Shown: piece by piece, positions 35,986-43,331 of the stretch
How the letters are laid out: every line of letters begins with the position of its first letter
Numbering within the stretch: position 1 is the stretch's first letter
NCBI RefSeq assembly: GCF_013403975.1
Contig: NZ_JABFDH010000005.1
Location: 186,001 to 250,000 of the forward strand
Length of the DNA: 64,000 nt
Reading direction: 5' to 3'
Source: Winogradskyella ursingii
GTDB taxonomy: Bacteria > Bacteroidota > Bacteroidia > Flavobacteriales > Flavobacteriaceae
Position numbers and translations under genes: made by a program
Notes under the pieces: generated by a model
Databases searched by the model: none
What the model was told of the DNA's origin: nothing
The model's input: only the letters and a program-made list of their open reading frames with translations

Positions 35986-38421
35986 TCACTCTATTAGAAC
36001 TAAATGTGTTTCCTCATTTTCGCCTTGATGTAGGGATAAGATATATTTCCCTTTTTTGAGTGATGAAACATTAATAGAAATTCTATCGGTCAATGTACCT
36101 TTTAAAATTAAATTACCAGAAAAATCGTAAAGTGTAAAATTGGTAGTGTTATTCTCATTAGGTGATTTACCTGTCTTTGTTTCACTTAATTTTTTCTGAA
36201 CAGTAAATTGTTTTGATGATGGATTAGGGTAAACCGCAAATCTATCCTCACCACTACTGCCGCCGCCACCTTGTGTACAGTCTATAAACTCTACTTCGTG
36301 CCCATACCACGATGACCAACCGCAAGAATTATTAAACCGGACCTCAAAAAGGTAAAACCCAGGCGTAGGTGTGAAGTTCATAGTGCCACTTGTACCAGTA
36401 TAATTTGTTGAGGGTGCATATATCGTATTGAGGTTAGGGTACTTTTTTAAGCGTATTTGATGGGTTGATACATTATCTGGATTTGTTGAAATGCTATAGG
36501 TATTATTGTAGTGACTGGAGCACCAATATCCAGGGTCATTAAAATCATTATTAAAAGTAATTGTACTTACACTTGCATTACCAGCACCAATAGTTTTAGT
36601 AATCTCTACATTATTACAATCAGTTTCAATAGACGCAGTTAAAATTGTTTCTACACTAAAATTACCTAAAGCTGTTATTGTAACGGAGCTTCCATTTTGT
36701 GATAATGATAACCCACCCGTTTGAGATAAACTCCAATTTATAGTGACACCTTGCCTAATATTATTTATGTGATACGTTTCTGAACTCGAATTACAAATAA
36801 AATCAGACCCAACAATTTCCAAAGGTAAATCTTCTGGACAGATAGACGCACACGAATAAAATCCTCTATCAACATCATTATCTAATTCTTCTATTAGCCA
36901 ATTCCCACTATTTAATGTGAATTGGATATGTTGCTCGCTAGTGAGGTCATTCGTGAAAAAATTATCAAAAGGTACGTTTTTTGGTGATAAGGGTGGTGCT
37001 AAAGGGGAATAGGTTTTGTTTAAATCACCTAAGCCAATAGCTTGTAAGCCACCGTCTATATCCAAGCTACTATATGTTGGTATAAAATTAAATTCTCGTT
37101 CAACTAAGAAATCGTCAAAATCACTAGGTAAGTCTATAAATGTCTCAATATCATAAATACCACCACTTGCATTATCCAAGGGTAACATTGAAGATGAAGA
37201 ATACAAACTTTCCTCATTTATTAAATCTTCTCGTACGGTTATAAAACCCAAAATCTTTTTCTTAATAAAAATTTTACCTTTATAAATCCTTTTATATTCT
37301 TGATTCGGCAATGCTTTCAAGTTAAATTGCGCTTTAATATCTGTATTTGTGGACAACAGAGAGGATATAGTTTTTAAGGGATTCCATCCCGCTAAATTTA
37401 AAAAAGCCAATCCTAGATTAGTAATAAAAAATGGTAAATCTATGGTTTCATCAACATTTACTAACGTGTCATAAACGTTAAAACCCAATGCATCATCGCA
37501 TTCAGAGCAGTTAGCAATAGCTATATTACGTATGCCTCCTTGTGAGGGATATCCCATGTTAGCTATTTCTGCCAGAAAGCTATCATGTAAACTGTTATTA
37601 TTAATTGAAACACTATCTCCATTACCTTGTAGTTGATATGTTAGCATTTGTTTTGCTGCGGGCGACTGTAACAAATCATAGCCGTTATCTAAATCGTCCA
37701 CCAAAGAATTTAACGAGATTAATTCAAAGTCAATTAGGCTAAATAAAATAGGTATGGAAATCGTCTCTCCGTAGAGATGCCTTACCATAGCTTGGTACGC
37801 CAAAGGTACATTGGCTCCTTGGTGTGGTACATCATGGCTAATATAGAGTTTGGTATCGTGGTTGGTGGTTGGGTCATTGTCTATCTCCATGTGCCTTAGC
37901 GCGTAGCGTGCCACTAAACCACCCATACTCATACCCAAGACCACGTTTTGCTCTGTACTGCCTGCGGTTTGCTTTAAACCATTAACCCACTCGATTACGG
38001 CTTCTACCATATAGGCATTGCGCTGTATGTGCGTGGTGCTGTTGGCAAAATCTACAAAGACCAAATCGTAGTCTTCGTTTTCTATGGCTTCATTAAGAGT
38101 TGTACCAGTTGCAGGGTCAATAGGTACGTCAATACCACCGTTTGTAGCATCATTAATAAAATCTTCATAAACAAAATCATCTTCTGGGTCAAAACCCTCT
38201 ACCACAATCAAGGGCTTGGTGAGTTCGGTATGGCCTGGTGCCAGTTCTACGGTGACCAAACCTGTTGCGGAAGTGCCTTGATACGGGTCGCCTGGAATAG
38301 GCTCTTCATCAAATAACAAACCAAAACCATCAAATCTAGCCTGAGTACCACCGCCAGAAGGGATATAGTCAACCCAAATTTTGCTTTCACTATATAAGGT
38401 TGGGCCATTGCTATAGACCAT
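35986..38421 (-). CDS. Alpha/beta hydrolase with T9SS type A tail, main part of a frameshifted gene
   Basis: 811 residues from the first ATG, but the frame is open and clearly coding upstream to about 38518 (RSFDDGNGYQTIALNTAK). A lipase-type hydrolase domain (about 60-330) has the nucleophile elbow GMSMGGLVARYALRHME. A Cys-rich beta region follows (about 500-700), and the C-terminus is a T9SS type A sorting domain (FAVYPNPSSKQFTVQ, then FTLYDFSGNLILKGTL, KKGKYILSLHQ). No signal peptide is in this frame; it is on the next frame upstream (38510-39094), so the secreted protein needs both parts. The hydrolase half is more GC-rich than the C-terminal half. Confidence 0.8.
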   Translation of the reverse strand: MVYSNGPTLYSESKIWVDYIPSGGGTQARFDGFGLLFDEEPIPGDPYQGTSATGLVTVELAPGHTELTKPLIVVEGFDPEDDFVYEDFINDATNGGIDVPIDPATGTTLNEAIENEDYDLVFVDFANSTTHIQRNAYMVEAVIEWVNGLKQTAGSTEQNVVLGMSMGGLVARYALRHMEIDNDPTTNHDTKLYISHDVPHQGANVPLAYQAMVRHLYGETISIPILFSLIDFELISLNSLVDDLDNGYDLLQSPAAKQMLTYQLQGNGDSVSINNNSLHDSFLAEIANMGYPSQGGIRNIAIANCSECDDALGFNVYDTLVNVDETIDLPFFITNLGLAFLNLAGWNPLKTISSLLSTNTDIKAQFNLKALPNQEYKRIYKGKIFIKKKILGFITVREDLINEESLYSSSSMLPLDNASGGIYDIETFIDLPSDFDDFLVEREFNFIPTYSSLDIDGGLQAIGLGDLNKTYSPLAPPLSPKNVPFDNFFTNDLTSEQHIQFTLNSGNWLIEELDNDVDRGFYSCASICPEDLPLEIVGSDFICNSSSETYHINNIRQGVTINWSLSQTGGLSLSQNGSSVTITALGNFSVETILTASIETDCNNVEITKTIGAGNASVSTITFNNDFNDPGYWCSSHYNNTYSISTNPDNVSTHQIRLKKYPNLNTIYAPSTNYTGTSGTMNFTPTPGFYLFEVRFNNSCGWSSWYGHEVEFIDCTQGGGGSSGEDRFAVYPNPSSKQFTVQKKLSETKTGKSPNENNTTNFTLYDFSGNLILKGTLTDRISINVSSLKKGKYILSLHQGENEETHLVLIE

Positions 38422-38509
38422 TTTTACTTTAATGTCCTTTTCGCCACCAGAGGTATAGGTAACGCTTTTCGCTGTATTTAAGGCAATGGTTTGGTAGCCG
38501 TTACCATCA

Positions 38510-39094
38510 TCAAATGACCTGTACTTGGTTTAAGTTTAAACTGGTATTTGTATAGACCAGACCGCTGGGCAGTTTAAAGGTAAAAGTATCACCTTGTAAC
38601 TGTTTATTCAATGGTGCTGCACCAAAAACGGTTTGGGTGTCGTAAGGATTACGGCCAGCTACATCAAAAATCTGGTCGTTGGTTACGGTTACATCACCAT
38701 TACTTAAAGCATTGGTCTTGTATTGTTGGTAAGTATAATATTGTGCAGCCAAAAGTACATCTTCTGTAGCATTACCCTGTTGATTGGTAAGATTATCGAA
38801 CACCACATTTGGTGCGGTCATATTTTGTGCTACCGTACCGACACGCATCGTATATAATGACGAGTAAAGCGATTGCCATTGTGTTTTATCGACTAAATTA
38901 TTTGAACTGATAACACCGTTATAAGCTTCCACCTGATTAAAGCGTATGCCAAATTCCTTAAGAAACCCTGTAGTGACCTTGGTTTTGTCTATGTTACCAA
39001 AGACATATTCCATACGGTCATAGTAATCCGTATTTTGAGCATTGCCGAGAAATACGGCAACAGTAATTAGTGTAAAAACGAGTAGTTTTTTCAT
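38510..39094 (-). CDS. N-terminal part of the frameshifted hydrolase (signal peptide and prodomain)
   Basis: 194 residues: signal peptide MKKLLVFTLITVAVFLGNAQ, then NTDYYDRMEYVFGNIDKTKV and a beta-rich region to TNTSLNLNQVQVI before TGA at 38510. If the phase is shifted at about 38512-38520, the sequence runs on as ...LNQVQV-FDDGNGYQTIALN..., joining smoothly to the hydrolase. The break is therefore a one- or two-base indel in an otherwise continuous gene of about 1040 codons. A truncated copy of this segment lies at 39711-39933. Confidence 0.78.
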   Translation of the reverse strand: MKKLLVFTLITVAVFLGNAQNTDYYDRMEYVFGNIDKTKVTTGFLKEFGIRFNQVEAYNGVISSNNLVDKTQWQSLYSSLYTMRVGTVAQNMTAPNVVFDNLTNQQGNATEDVLLAAQYYTYQQYKTNALSNGDVTVTNDQIFDVAGRNPYDTQTVFGAAPLNKQLQGDTFTFKLPSGLVYTNTSLNLNQVQVI

Positions 39095-39129
39095 AATTGT
39101 TTGGTTTTAAGATTAATAGTTATATAATT

Positions 39130-39621
39130 TTATGGTATATATTGTAAGTCGAAACGACCATTAGTAATGTCTATATTTTCACATCCATCATTTACTGATG
39201 AAAACTGAAATATTCCAGATATTATAAAGTTTTCTGTATCAATTTTAGAAAAAACAACGAAACCTTCATAACTGTCTTCAAATTCATAATGACAACCTAT
39301 TTGAGGGTTTGGGTCGACAATATATCTTGCTCTACCTATTAAATCAGATTGGTTATTTGTTGAAAAAGGCTCATTAATAATCATAGAAATACCTCCACCA
39401 CCAAACTGTAGCTGACCTTGCTGGTATATTGCTACTTGATTATTTGTATTAGACACTACAAATGGCTCACCATTTATTAAGCATCCAAACGTATTCTCAC
39501 CAGTCTGCGTAGCAGCTGGCAATTGGTCTATTGGGTCGTTAGAGCCGTTATCGTCGTCGTTGTTGCAGGCTGTGGTGCTTAAGAGCGTTATTGTAAATAA
39601 TAGAAGAAGTATTTTTTTCAT
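39130..39621 (-). CDS. Flavobacterial lipoprotein, copy B
   Basis: 163 residues. Lipoprotein signal with Cys in LLSTTACNNDDD (Cys at about 19; the Asn and Asp after it fit surface export in Bacteroidota). The mature protein begins LPAATQTGENTFGCLINGEPF, a recurrent opening in flavobacterial lipoproteins, and ends FIISGIFQFSS...NGRFDLQYIP. It is a small beta-rich domain, function unknown. It lies 35 bases upstream of the hydrolase start on the same strand, so the two are probably coexpressed; copy A is 347 bases further upstream. Confidence 0.75.
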   Translation of the reverse strand: MKKILLLLFTITLLSTTACNNDDDNGSNDPIDQLPAATQTGENTFGCLINGEPFVVSNTNNQVAIYQQGQLQFGGGGISMIINEPFSTNNQSDLIGRARYIVDPNPQIGCHYEFEDSYEGFVVFSKIDTENFIISGIFQFSSVNDGCENIDITNGRFDLQYIP

Positions 39622-39710
39622 AGCATTGGTATTTGGGTTATGATTAAAGGTATTGATAATTAATTTATTGCTGTTACGGTTTTTCCGTACTTTTTGTTAA
39701 GGTTAAGATA

Positions 39711-39933
39711 ATTGCCATTGGGTTTTATCAATAAGATTGTTTGTGCTTATAACGCCGTTGTAGTCCTCAACTTCATTAAAGCGGATACCAAATTCCTTAA
39801 GAAATCCAGTAGTAACCTTGGTTTTGTCTATGTTGCCAAAGACCTGCTCCATACGGTCATAATAGTTTGTATTTTATGCATTGCCGTAAAATAAGGCAAT
39901 AACGAGTAGTGTAAAAACGAGTAGTTTTTTCAT
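39711..39933 (-). pseudogene. Truncated remnant of the hydrolase gene start
   Basis: ATG at 39933 opens MKKLLVFTLLVIALFYGNA and then meets TAA where the intact copy has CAA (Gln). Beyond it the frame continues NTNYYDRMEQVFGNIDKTKV, TTGFLKEFGIRFNEVEDYNG and DKTQWQ, close to the intact N-terminal segment, then homology ends at 39711. It is the only recognisable content of the 347 bases between the two lipoprotein genes. Confidence 0.8.
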
Positions 39934-39968
39934 AATTAATTGGTTCTAAGATTAATAGTTAAAAAATG

Positions 39969-40457
39969 TTATGGTATATATTGCATATCAAATCTGCCGT
40001 TTGTGACTATGACTGTTTCGCAATCCTCAGTAACGGTAGAAAATTCAAATGTCCCAGAAATGATATAATTAGTTTGATCTATTTTTGTAAAAATTAAATT
40101 ACCTTCAAAAGAATCATCAAAGTCGTAATAGCAAGGTTGTTGTCCATTATCTTCTATGTATCTTGCTTTCCCAGCGAGATTGTAATTAACATTAGTTTCA
40201 AAAGGGTCATTCTGCGTAATAAAAACTCCAGCAGCTCGAAATTGAACAAAACCTCCTTGATATATCGCAGACATTTGAGAACTATTTGTTATTGAAAAGG
40301 GTTCTCCATTGAGAAGAAAACCAAAAGTATTCTCACCAGTCTGCGTAGCAGCTGGCAATTGGTCTATTGGGTCTCTAGAGCCGTTATCGTCGTCGTTGTT
40401 GCAGGCTGTGGTACTTAAGAGCGTTATTGTAAATAATAGAAGAGGTATTTTTTTTAT
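39969..40457 (-). CDS. Flavobacterial lipoprotein, copy A, start codon ATA
   Basis: 162 codons when read from the position matching the copy B start. The codon there is ATA in place of ATG, followed by KKIPLLLFTITLLSTTACNN, an intact lipoprotein signal. The rest (LPAATQTGENTFGFLLNGEP to NGRFDMQYIP) has no stop. The first ATG-like start inside the frame (GTG/TTG region at 40358) would remove the signal. Either the copy is silenced by start loss, or ATA is used inefficiently. About 205 bases upstream to cysH hold nothing recognisable. Confidence 0.65.
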   Translation of the reverse strand: MKKIPLLLFTITLLSTTACNNDDDNGSRDPIDQLPAATQTGENTFGFLLNGEPFSITNSSQMSAIYQGGFVQFRAAGVFITQNDPFETNVNYNLAGKARYIEDNGQQPCYYDFDDSFEGNLIFTKIDQTNYIISGTFEFSTVTEDCETVIVTNGRFDMQYIP

Positions 40458-40663
40458 GGTTGTAAAATTTGGTGTTTTATTATTTTTAAAGTTAATAATT
40501 AACCTATTGCAAAAACTATGTAATGTTTCGTATTAACAATATTATCTTTATTAAGACGAACCCAAGCCACTTCATCCGTTAAGGACGAGTATAGGTGAAA
40601 TTTTTAAAAGTTAGGCTAAGGCACAGAAAGTGTTAACCTAAGTATTTTATTTCAGTAAATGTG

Positions 40664-41365
40664 TTATAAATGCAATCCGCATTCAGTCTTTGGATTGTTG
40701 TTCCAACGGCCGTTGCGGTCCTCACCAGGCACAGTACAATGTTTACAGCCTATGGAATTATAGCCTTTTGCTACCAAAGGATGAAATGGTAATTGGTGCT
40801 CTTCTATATAAGCATCGCGTTTTTCTTTACTGATGTCCAATAATGGATAGAATTTTAGCATTTCGCCTCGCAGTTCAAAAATATCAAGTGATGCTCTATG
40901 GTCACTTTGCCATTCCATAAGTCCCGACATCCAAATACTGAAATGTTGCTTTATGCGGTCTAAAGGTTTTACCTTATTGATAGAACAACAAAAATCCGGA
41001 TTCTTTTTCCAGGTTTCATCCTTAGAAGTAAACTCATGTTCCTCTTCAATAGCGGAAACAGACTTAACGTTAAGGTTGTATTGTTTTTCTAATTGAGATT
41101 TATAACTCAGCGTATCGTCAAAATGATAACCGGTATCAATAAAAAACACTTCTTGTTGGTTATTAATATCAGAAACCAATTTTAATAAAAACGCAGAGGT
41201 CGCCGCAAAAGAACTTGTTAGCATTACATCTGCAGCGTCAAAATCTTTATACAATTGCTTTATGCGTTCGCTCGCAGAAAGCGGTTTATATTTAGCATTC
41301 AAAGCCTTAATTTCTTCAGCGGTAAAACTGAGCAGAGGTCTTATTCGGGAAGTGGTTTCAAACAT
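40664..41365 (-). CDS. cysH: Phosphoadenylyl/adenylyl-sulfate reductase
   Basis: 233 residues. Reduces activated sulfate to sulfite in assimilation. The N-terminal PP-loop-like region is MLTSSFAATSAFLLKLVSD and FIDTGYHFDDTL. Two cysteine pairs, FCCSINKVKPL and CKHCTVPGEDRNGRW, with the C-terminal ECGLH, indicate the iron-sulfur (CC...CxxC) type that usually prefers APS. No other cys gene is next to it in the window. Confidence 0.92.
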   Translation of the reverse strand: MFETTSRIRPLLSFTAEEIKALNAKYKPLSASERIKQLYKDFDAADVMLTSSFAATSAFLLKLVSDINNQQEVFFIDTGYHFDDTLSYKSQLEKQYNLNVKSVSAIEEEHEFTSKDETWKKNPDFCCSINKVKPLDRIKQHFSIWMSGLMEWQSDHRASLDIFELRGEMLKFYPLLDISKEKRDAYIEEHQLPFHPLVAKGYNSIGCKHCTVPGEDRNGRWNNNPKTECGLHL

Positions 41366-41448
41366 ATGAAATAGCTGTCAATCGGCTCAAGTTAAGAGGT
41401 ACTCGAGGAACAAAAAAATTGAAAGCTCATTTTTATGAGGTTGATAAT

Positions 41449-41691
41449 TTAAGGCTTCTTTTTTTGAGGTTTTGGCATCGGTCCTCGCAAATGAATGATT
41501 AATCCATTAAGGAAATTTCTCAAAATTTGGTCACCACATTCCATATAATTCGGGTGGTCCTCACGTCTGAAAAAAGCGCCAAGCTCACTCTTAGAAATTC
41601 TGAAATCTACTAGTTCCAAGATTTTTACAATATCATCGTCACGTAATTTGTGTGCGACTCTTAATTTTTTAAATATATCGTTATTTGTCAT
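41449..41691 (-). CDS. DUF1456 family protein (YehS-like)
   Basis: 80 residues. A single copy of the DUF1456 unit: NNDIFKKLRVAHKLRDDDIV, then DFRISKSELGAFFRREDHPN and LRNFLNGLIIHLRG. The E. coli relative YehS has two such units, so this is a half-length version with a Pro/Lys tail. Function unknown. Confidence 0.83.
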   Translation of the reverse strand: MTNNDIFKKLRVAHKLRDDDIVKILELVDFRISKSELGAFFRREDHPNYMECGDQILRNFLNGLIIHLRGPMPKPQKKKP

Positions 41692-41841
41692 TGAAATTTT
41701 AATTTCGTTTCCTTGAAAAAGGAAATCTGTTTATTTTAATACAAATTATATAACCAAAAGGCTTCGAATTTAGTTTATTCTTAGCGTGATTGCTGTACTT
41801 GTCGAAGTACAGTCGAAGGGCTCAGCCAGACAACAATTAAT

Positions 41842-42648
41842 TTAATTCGAGTAAAGCCAAAGATAAGCCTTTCCAAAATTTTCTGACCAAAACTTTTCGT
41901 TATGTTCACCGCCTTCAATAATACTGGTTTTTATTTGTTTTTCCGAAACTCCTTTGGATTTTAATAAATTCACCATACGCTCTAAATTTGGTACCATAGT
42001 TTCTCCCTCTGCAGTGCCGACAAGAAAATAGAATTTTGAAGTCTCTGCAATATCGGTTGAAGATACAAGTTCATAAATTTCAGGATTGATCCAGAATGCA
42101 GGTGAAAATACTCCTGCTTCTCCAAACGTTTCGGGAAATCTAACTACGGCATAAAACGATATCAGTCCACCTAATGATGAACCCAAAATTGTGGTATTTT
42201 CAGCTTCGGGCTTTGTTCTGTAGGTGCTGTCAATCTGCGTTTTGAGATTATCCTTTATAAAGCTTATATAACGATCACCATTTCCACCACCATATTTTTC
42301 ATTACTGTAAGGTGTTAATTCGTCAATACGTTTGTCATTTCCGTGTTCAATTCCTATAATAATGCTCTCATTTTTAGTTAAGCTATCCAAATATTCGTCA
42401 ACTTGCCATTCGCCAACAAAAGACGATTCAGCATCAAATAAATTCTGCGCATCGTGCATATAAACTACAGGATAGCGTTTTTCAGAATTTTGATAACTCT
42501 TAGGTAAATACACCCAAATAGTCTTAACGGTATCTAATTGAGGTGCATTTAAACTAAACTTTGTAACCTGTTTAGATGCAGTGCTTTGTGCATTGATTTT
42601 AACACTAAAAAATATAAAAAATAGTAATAAAAAGGGCTTGAAACTCAT
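41842..42648 (-). CDS. Secreted esterase of the enterochelin esterase/esterase D type
   Basis: 268 residues with a signal peptide (about 1-20, ending KINAQ). Alpha/beta hydrolase of the PF00756 kind: VYLPKSYQNSEKRYPVVYMH opens the fold, the nucleophile is in ILGSSLGGLISFYAVVRFPE, and the His is in IIEGGEHNEKFWSENFG. Possible substrates are siderophores or acyl esters; the sequence does not decide. It is probably periplasmic. Confidence 0.87.
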   Translation of the reverse strand: MSFKPFLLLFFIFFSVKINAQSTASKQVTKFSLNAPQLDTVKTIWVYLPKSYQNSEKRYPVVYMHDAQNLFDAESSFVGEWQVDEYLDSLTKNESIIIGIEHGNDKRIDELTPYSNEKYGGGNGDRYISFIKDNLKTQIDSTYRTKPEAENTTILGSSLGGLISFYAVVRFPETFGEAGVFSPAFWINPEIYELVSSTDIAETSKFYFLVGTAEGETMVPNLERMVNLLKSKGVSEKQIKTSIIEGGEHNEKFWSENFGKAYLWLYSN

Positions 42649-42787
42649 GCTATAATGGTGATTAGCGGTTGATTAAAGTTTAAAATTACCGATAAATTAC
42701 ATCAAATTTTTCGACAAGATACATTATATCAACGACAATAAAATAATGTATCGCTGTAACTTTACATTATAAAAATAATTCCCCCTC

Positions 42788-43192
42788 ATGATGATTAACC
42801 GTGTCGAAAAATTAAGCTTACTTTCAGAGATGATTGCCTTTGCGCAAGTCGACGATACCATAAATACTGTTGAGTATAACTTTCTATATAGTATAGCCAA
42901 ACAATTAGAGATTTCTAAAACGGATTTTGAATATTTATTTGAACATCCCGTGACTTACGTGCCGTTAAAATCGCATAGCGAGCGCATTGTTCAGTTTCAC
43001 CGTTTGGTACTTCTTATGAATCTAGATCATAAAGTACAACCAAAACAGTTGGTGAAAATCCACAATTTTGGCTTACGAATGGGTCTGAGTCATGAGTCTA
43101 TAAATAGAGTACTGGACTTAATGGACAGTTTTCCAAATAAAATAGTTCCACCAGATTTCTTGATAGATATATTTAAGGTCCAATATAATTAA
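42788..43192 (+). CDS. TerB-like protein
   Basis: 134 residues, all-helical. The segment LLSEMIAFAQVDDTINTVEY with EYNFLYSIAKQLEI matches the start of the TerB/tellurite-resistance fold, in which acidic residues bind a metal. It is a standalone gene, not part of a ter cluster, so a role in tellurite resistance should not be assumed. It is convergent with uvrB. Confidence 0.7.
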   Translation: MMINRVEKLSLLSEMIAFAQVDDTINTVEYNFLYSIAKQLEISKTDFEYLFEHPVTYVPLKSHSERIVQFHRLVLLMNLDHKVQPKQLVKIHNFGLRMGLSHESINRVLDLMDSFPNKIVPPDFLIDIFKVQYN

Positions 43193-43201
43193 ATGAAAGT
43201 C

Positions 43202-43238
43202 AAAATTGAAAAGCCCATCAGGCGCCTTCAATTTTATA
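43202..43238. terminator. Probable terminator between the TerB-like gene and uvrB
   Basis: Inverted repeat AAAATTGAA (43202-43210) / TTCAATTTT (43227-43235) with an internal GCC/GGC pair. It sits between two convergent genes and could serve both; the T-tract is short. Confidence 0.5.
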
Positions 43239-43331
43239 GGTTGAATTTATACAGATGAAAAGCGGTATCTCATAATGTCTGGGAACTTTAAATTTACCTT
43301 AAGGGTGTTTTGCAGCAATTTTATATAAAAA

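Larger units (their letters stand above)
38872..40457 (-). repeat. Tandem duplication of a lipoprotein-plus-hydrolase unit
   Basis: Unit A (40457 down to 39711) and unit B (39621 down to 38872) have the same order: lipoprotein, short spacer, start of hydrolase. The lipoprotein signal regions, the LPAATQTGENTFG start, the spacer (GATTAATAG... region before each ATG) and the first about 70 hydrolase codons align. In unit A the hydrolase stops after DKTQWQ; unit B continues into the large gene. Confidence 0.75.

Noticed and set aside
39712..39894. Plus-strand open frame between the two lipoprotein genes
   Set aside because: It is the antisense shadow of the hydrolase remnant on the minus strand, whose protein similarity to the intact copy is clear.
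35986..40457. Polymorphic toxin-immunity locus
   Set aside because: There are no Rhs or other toxin repeats, no short toxin tip domain and no set of diverse immunity genes; the lipoprotein belongs to a family common in flavobacteria. A simple secreted enzyme with an associated lipoprotein fits better.
42788..43192. Tellurite resistance locus
   Set aside because: Only a lone TerB-like domain is present; no terA, terC, terD or terZ relatives are nearby.
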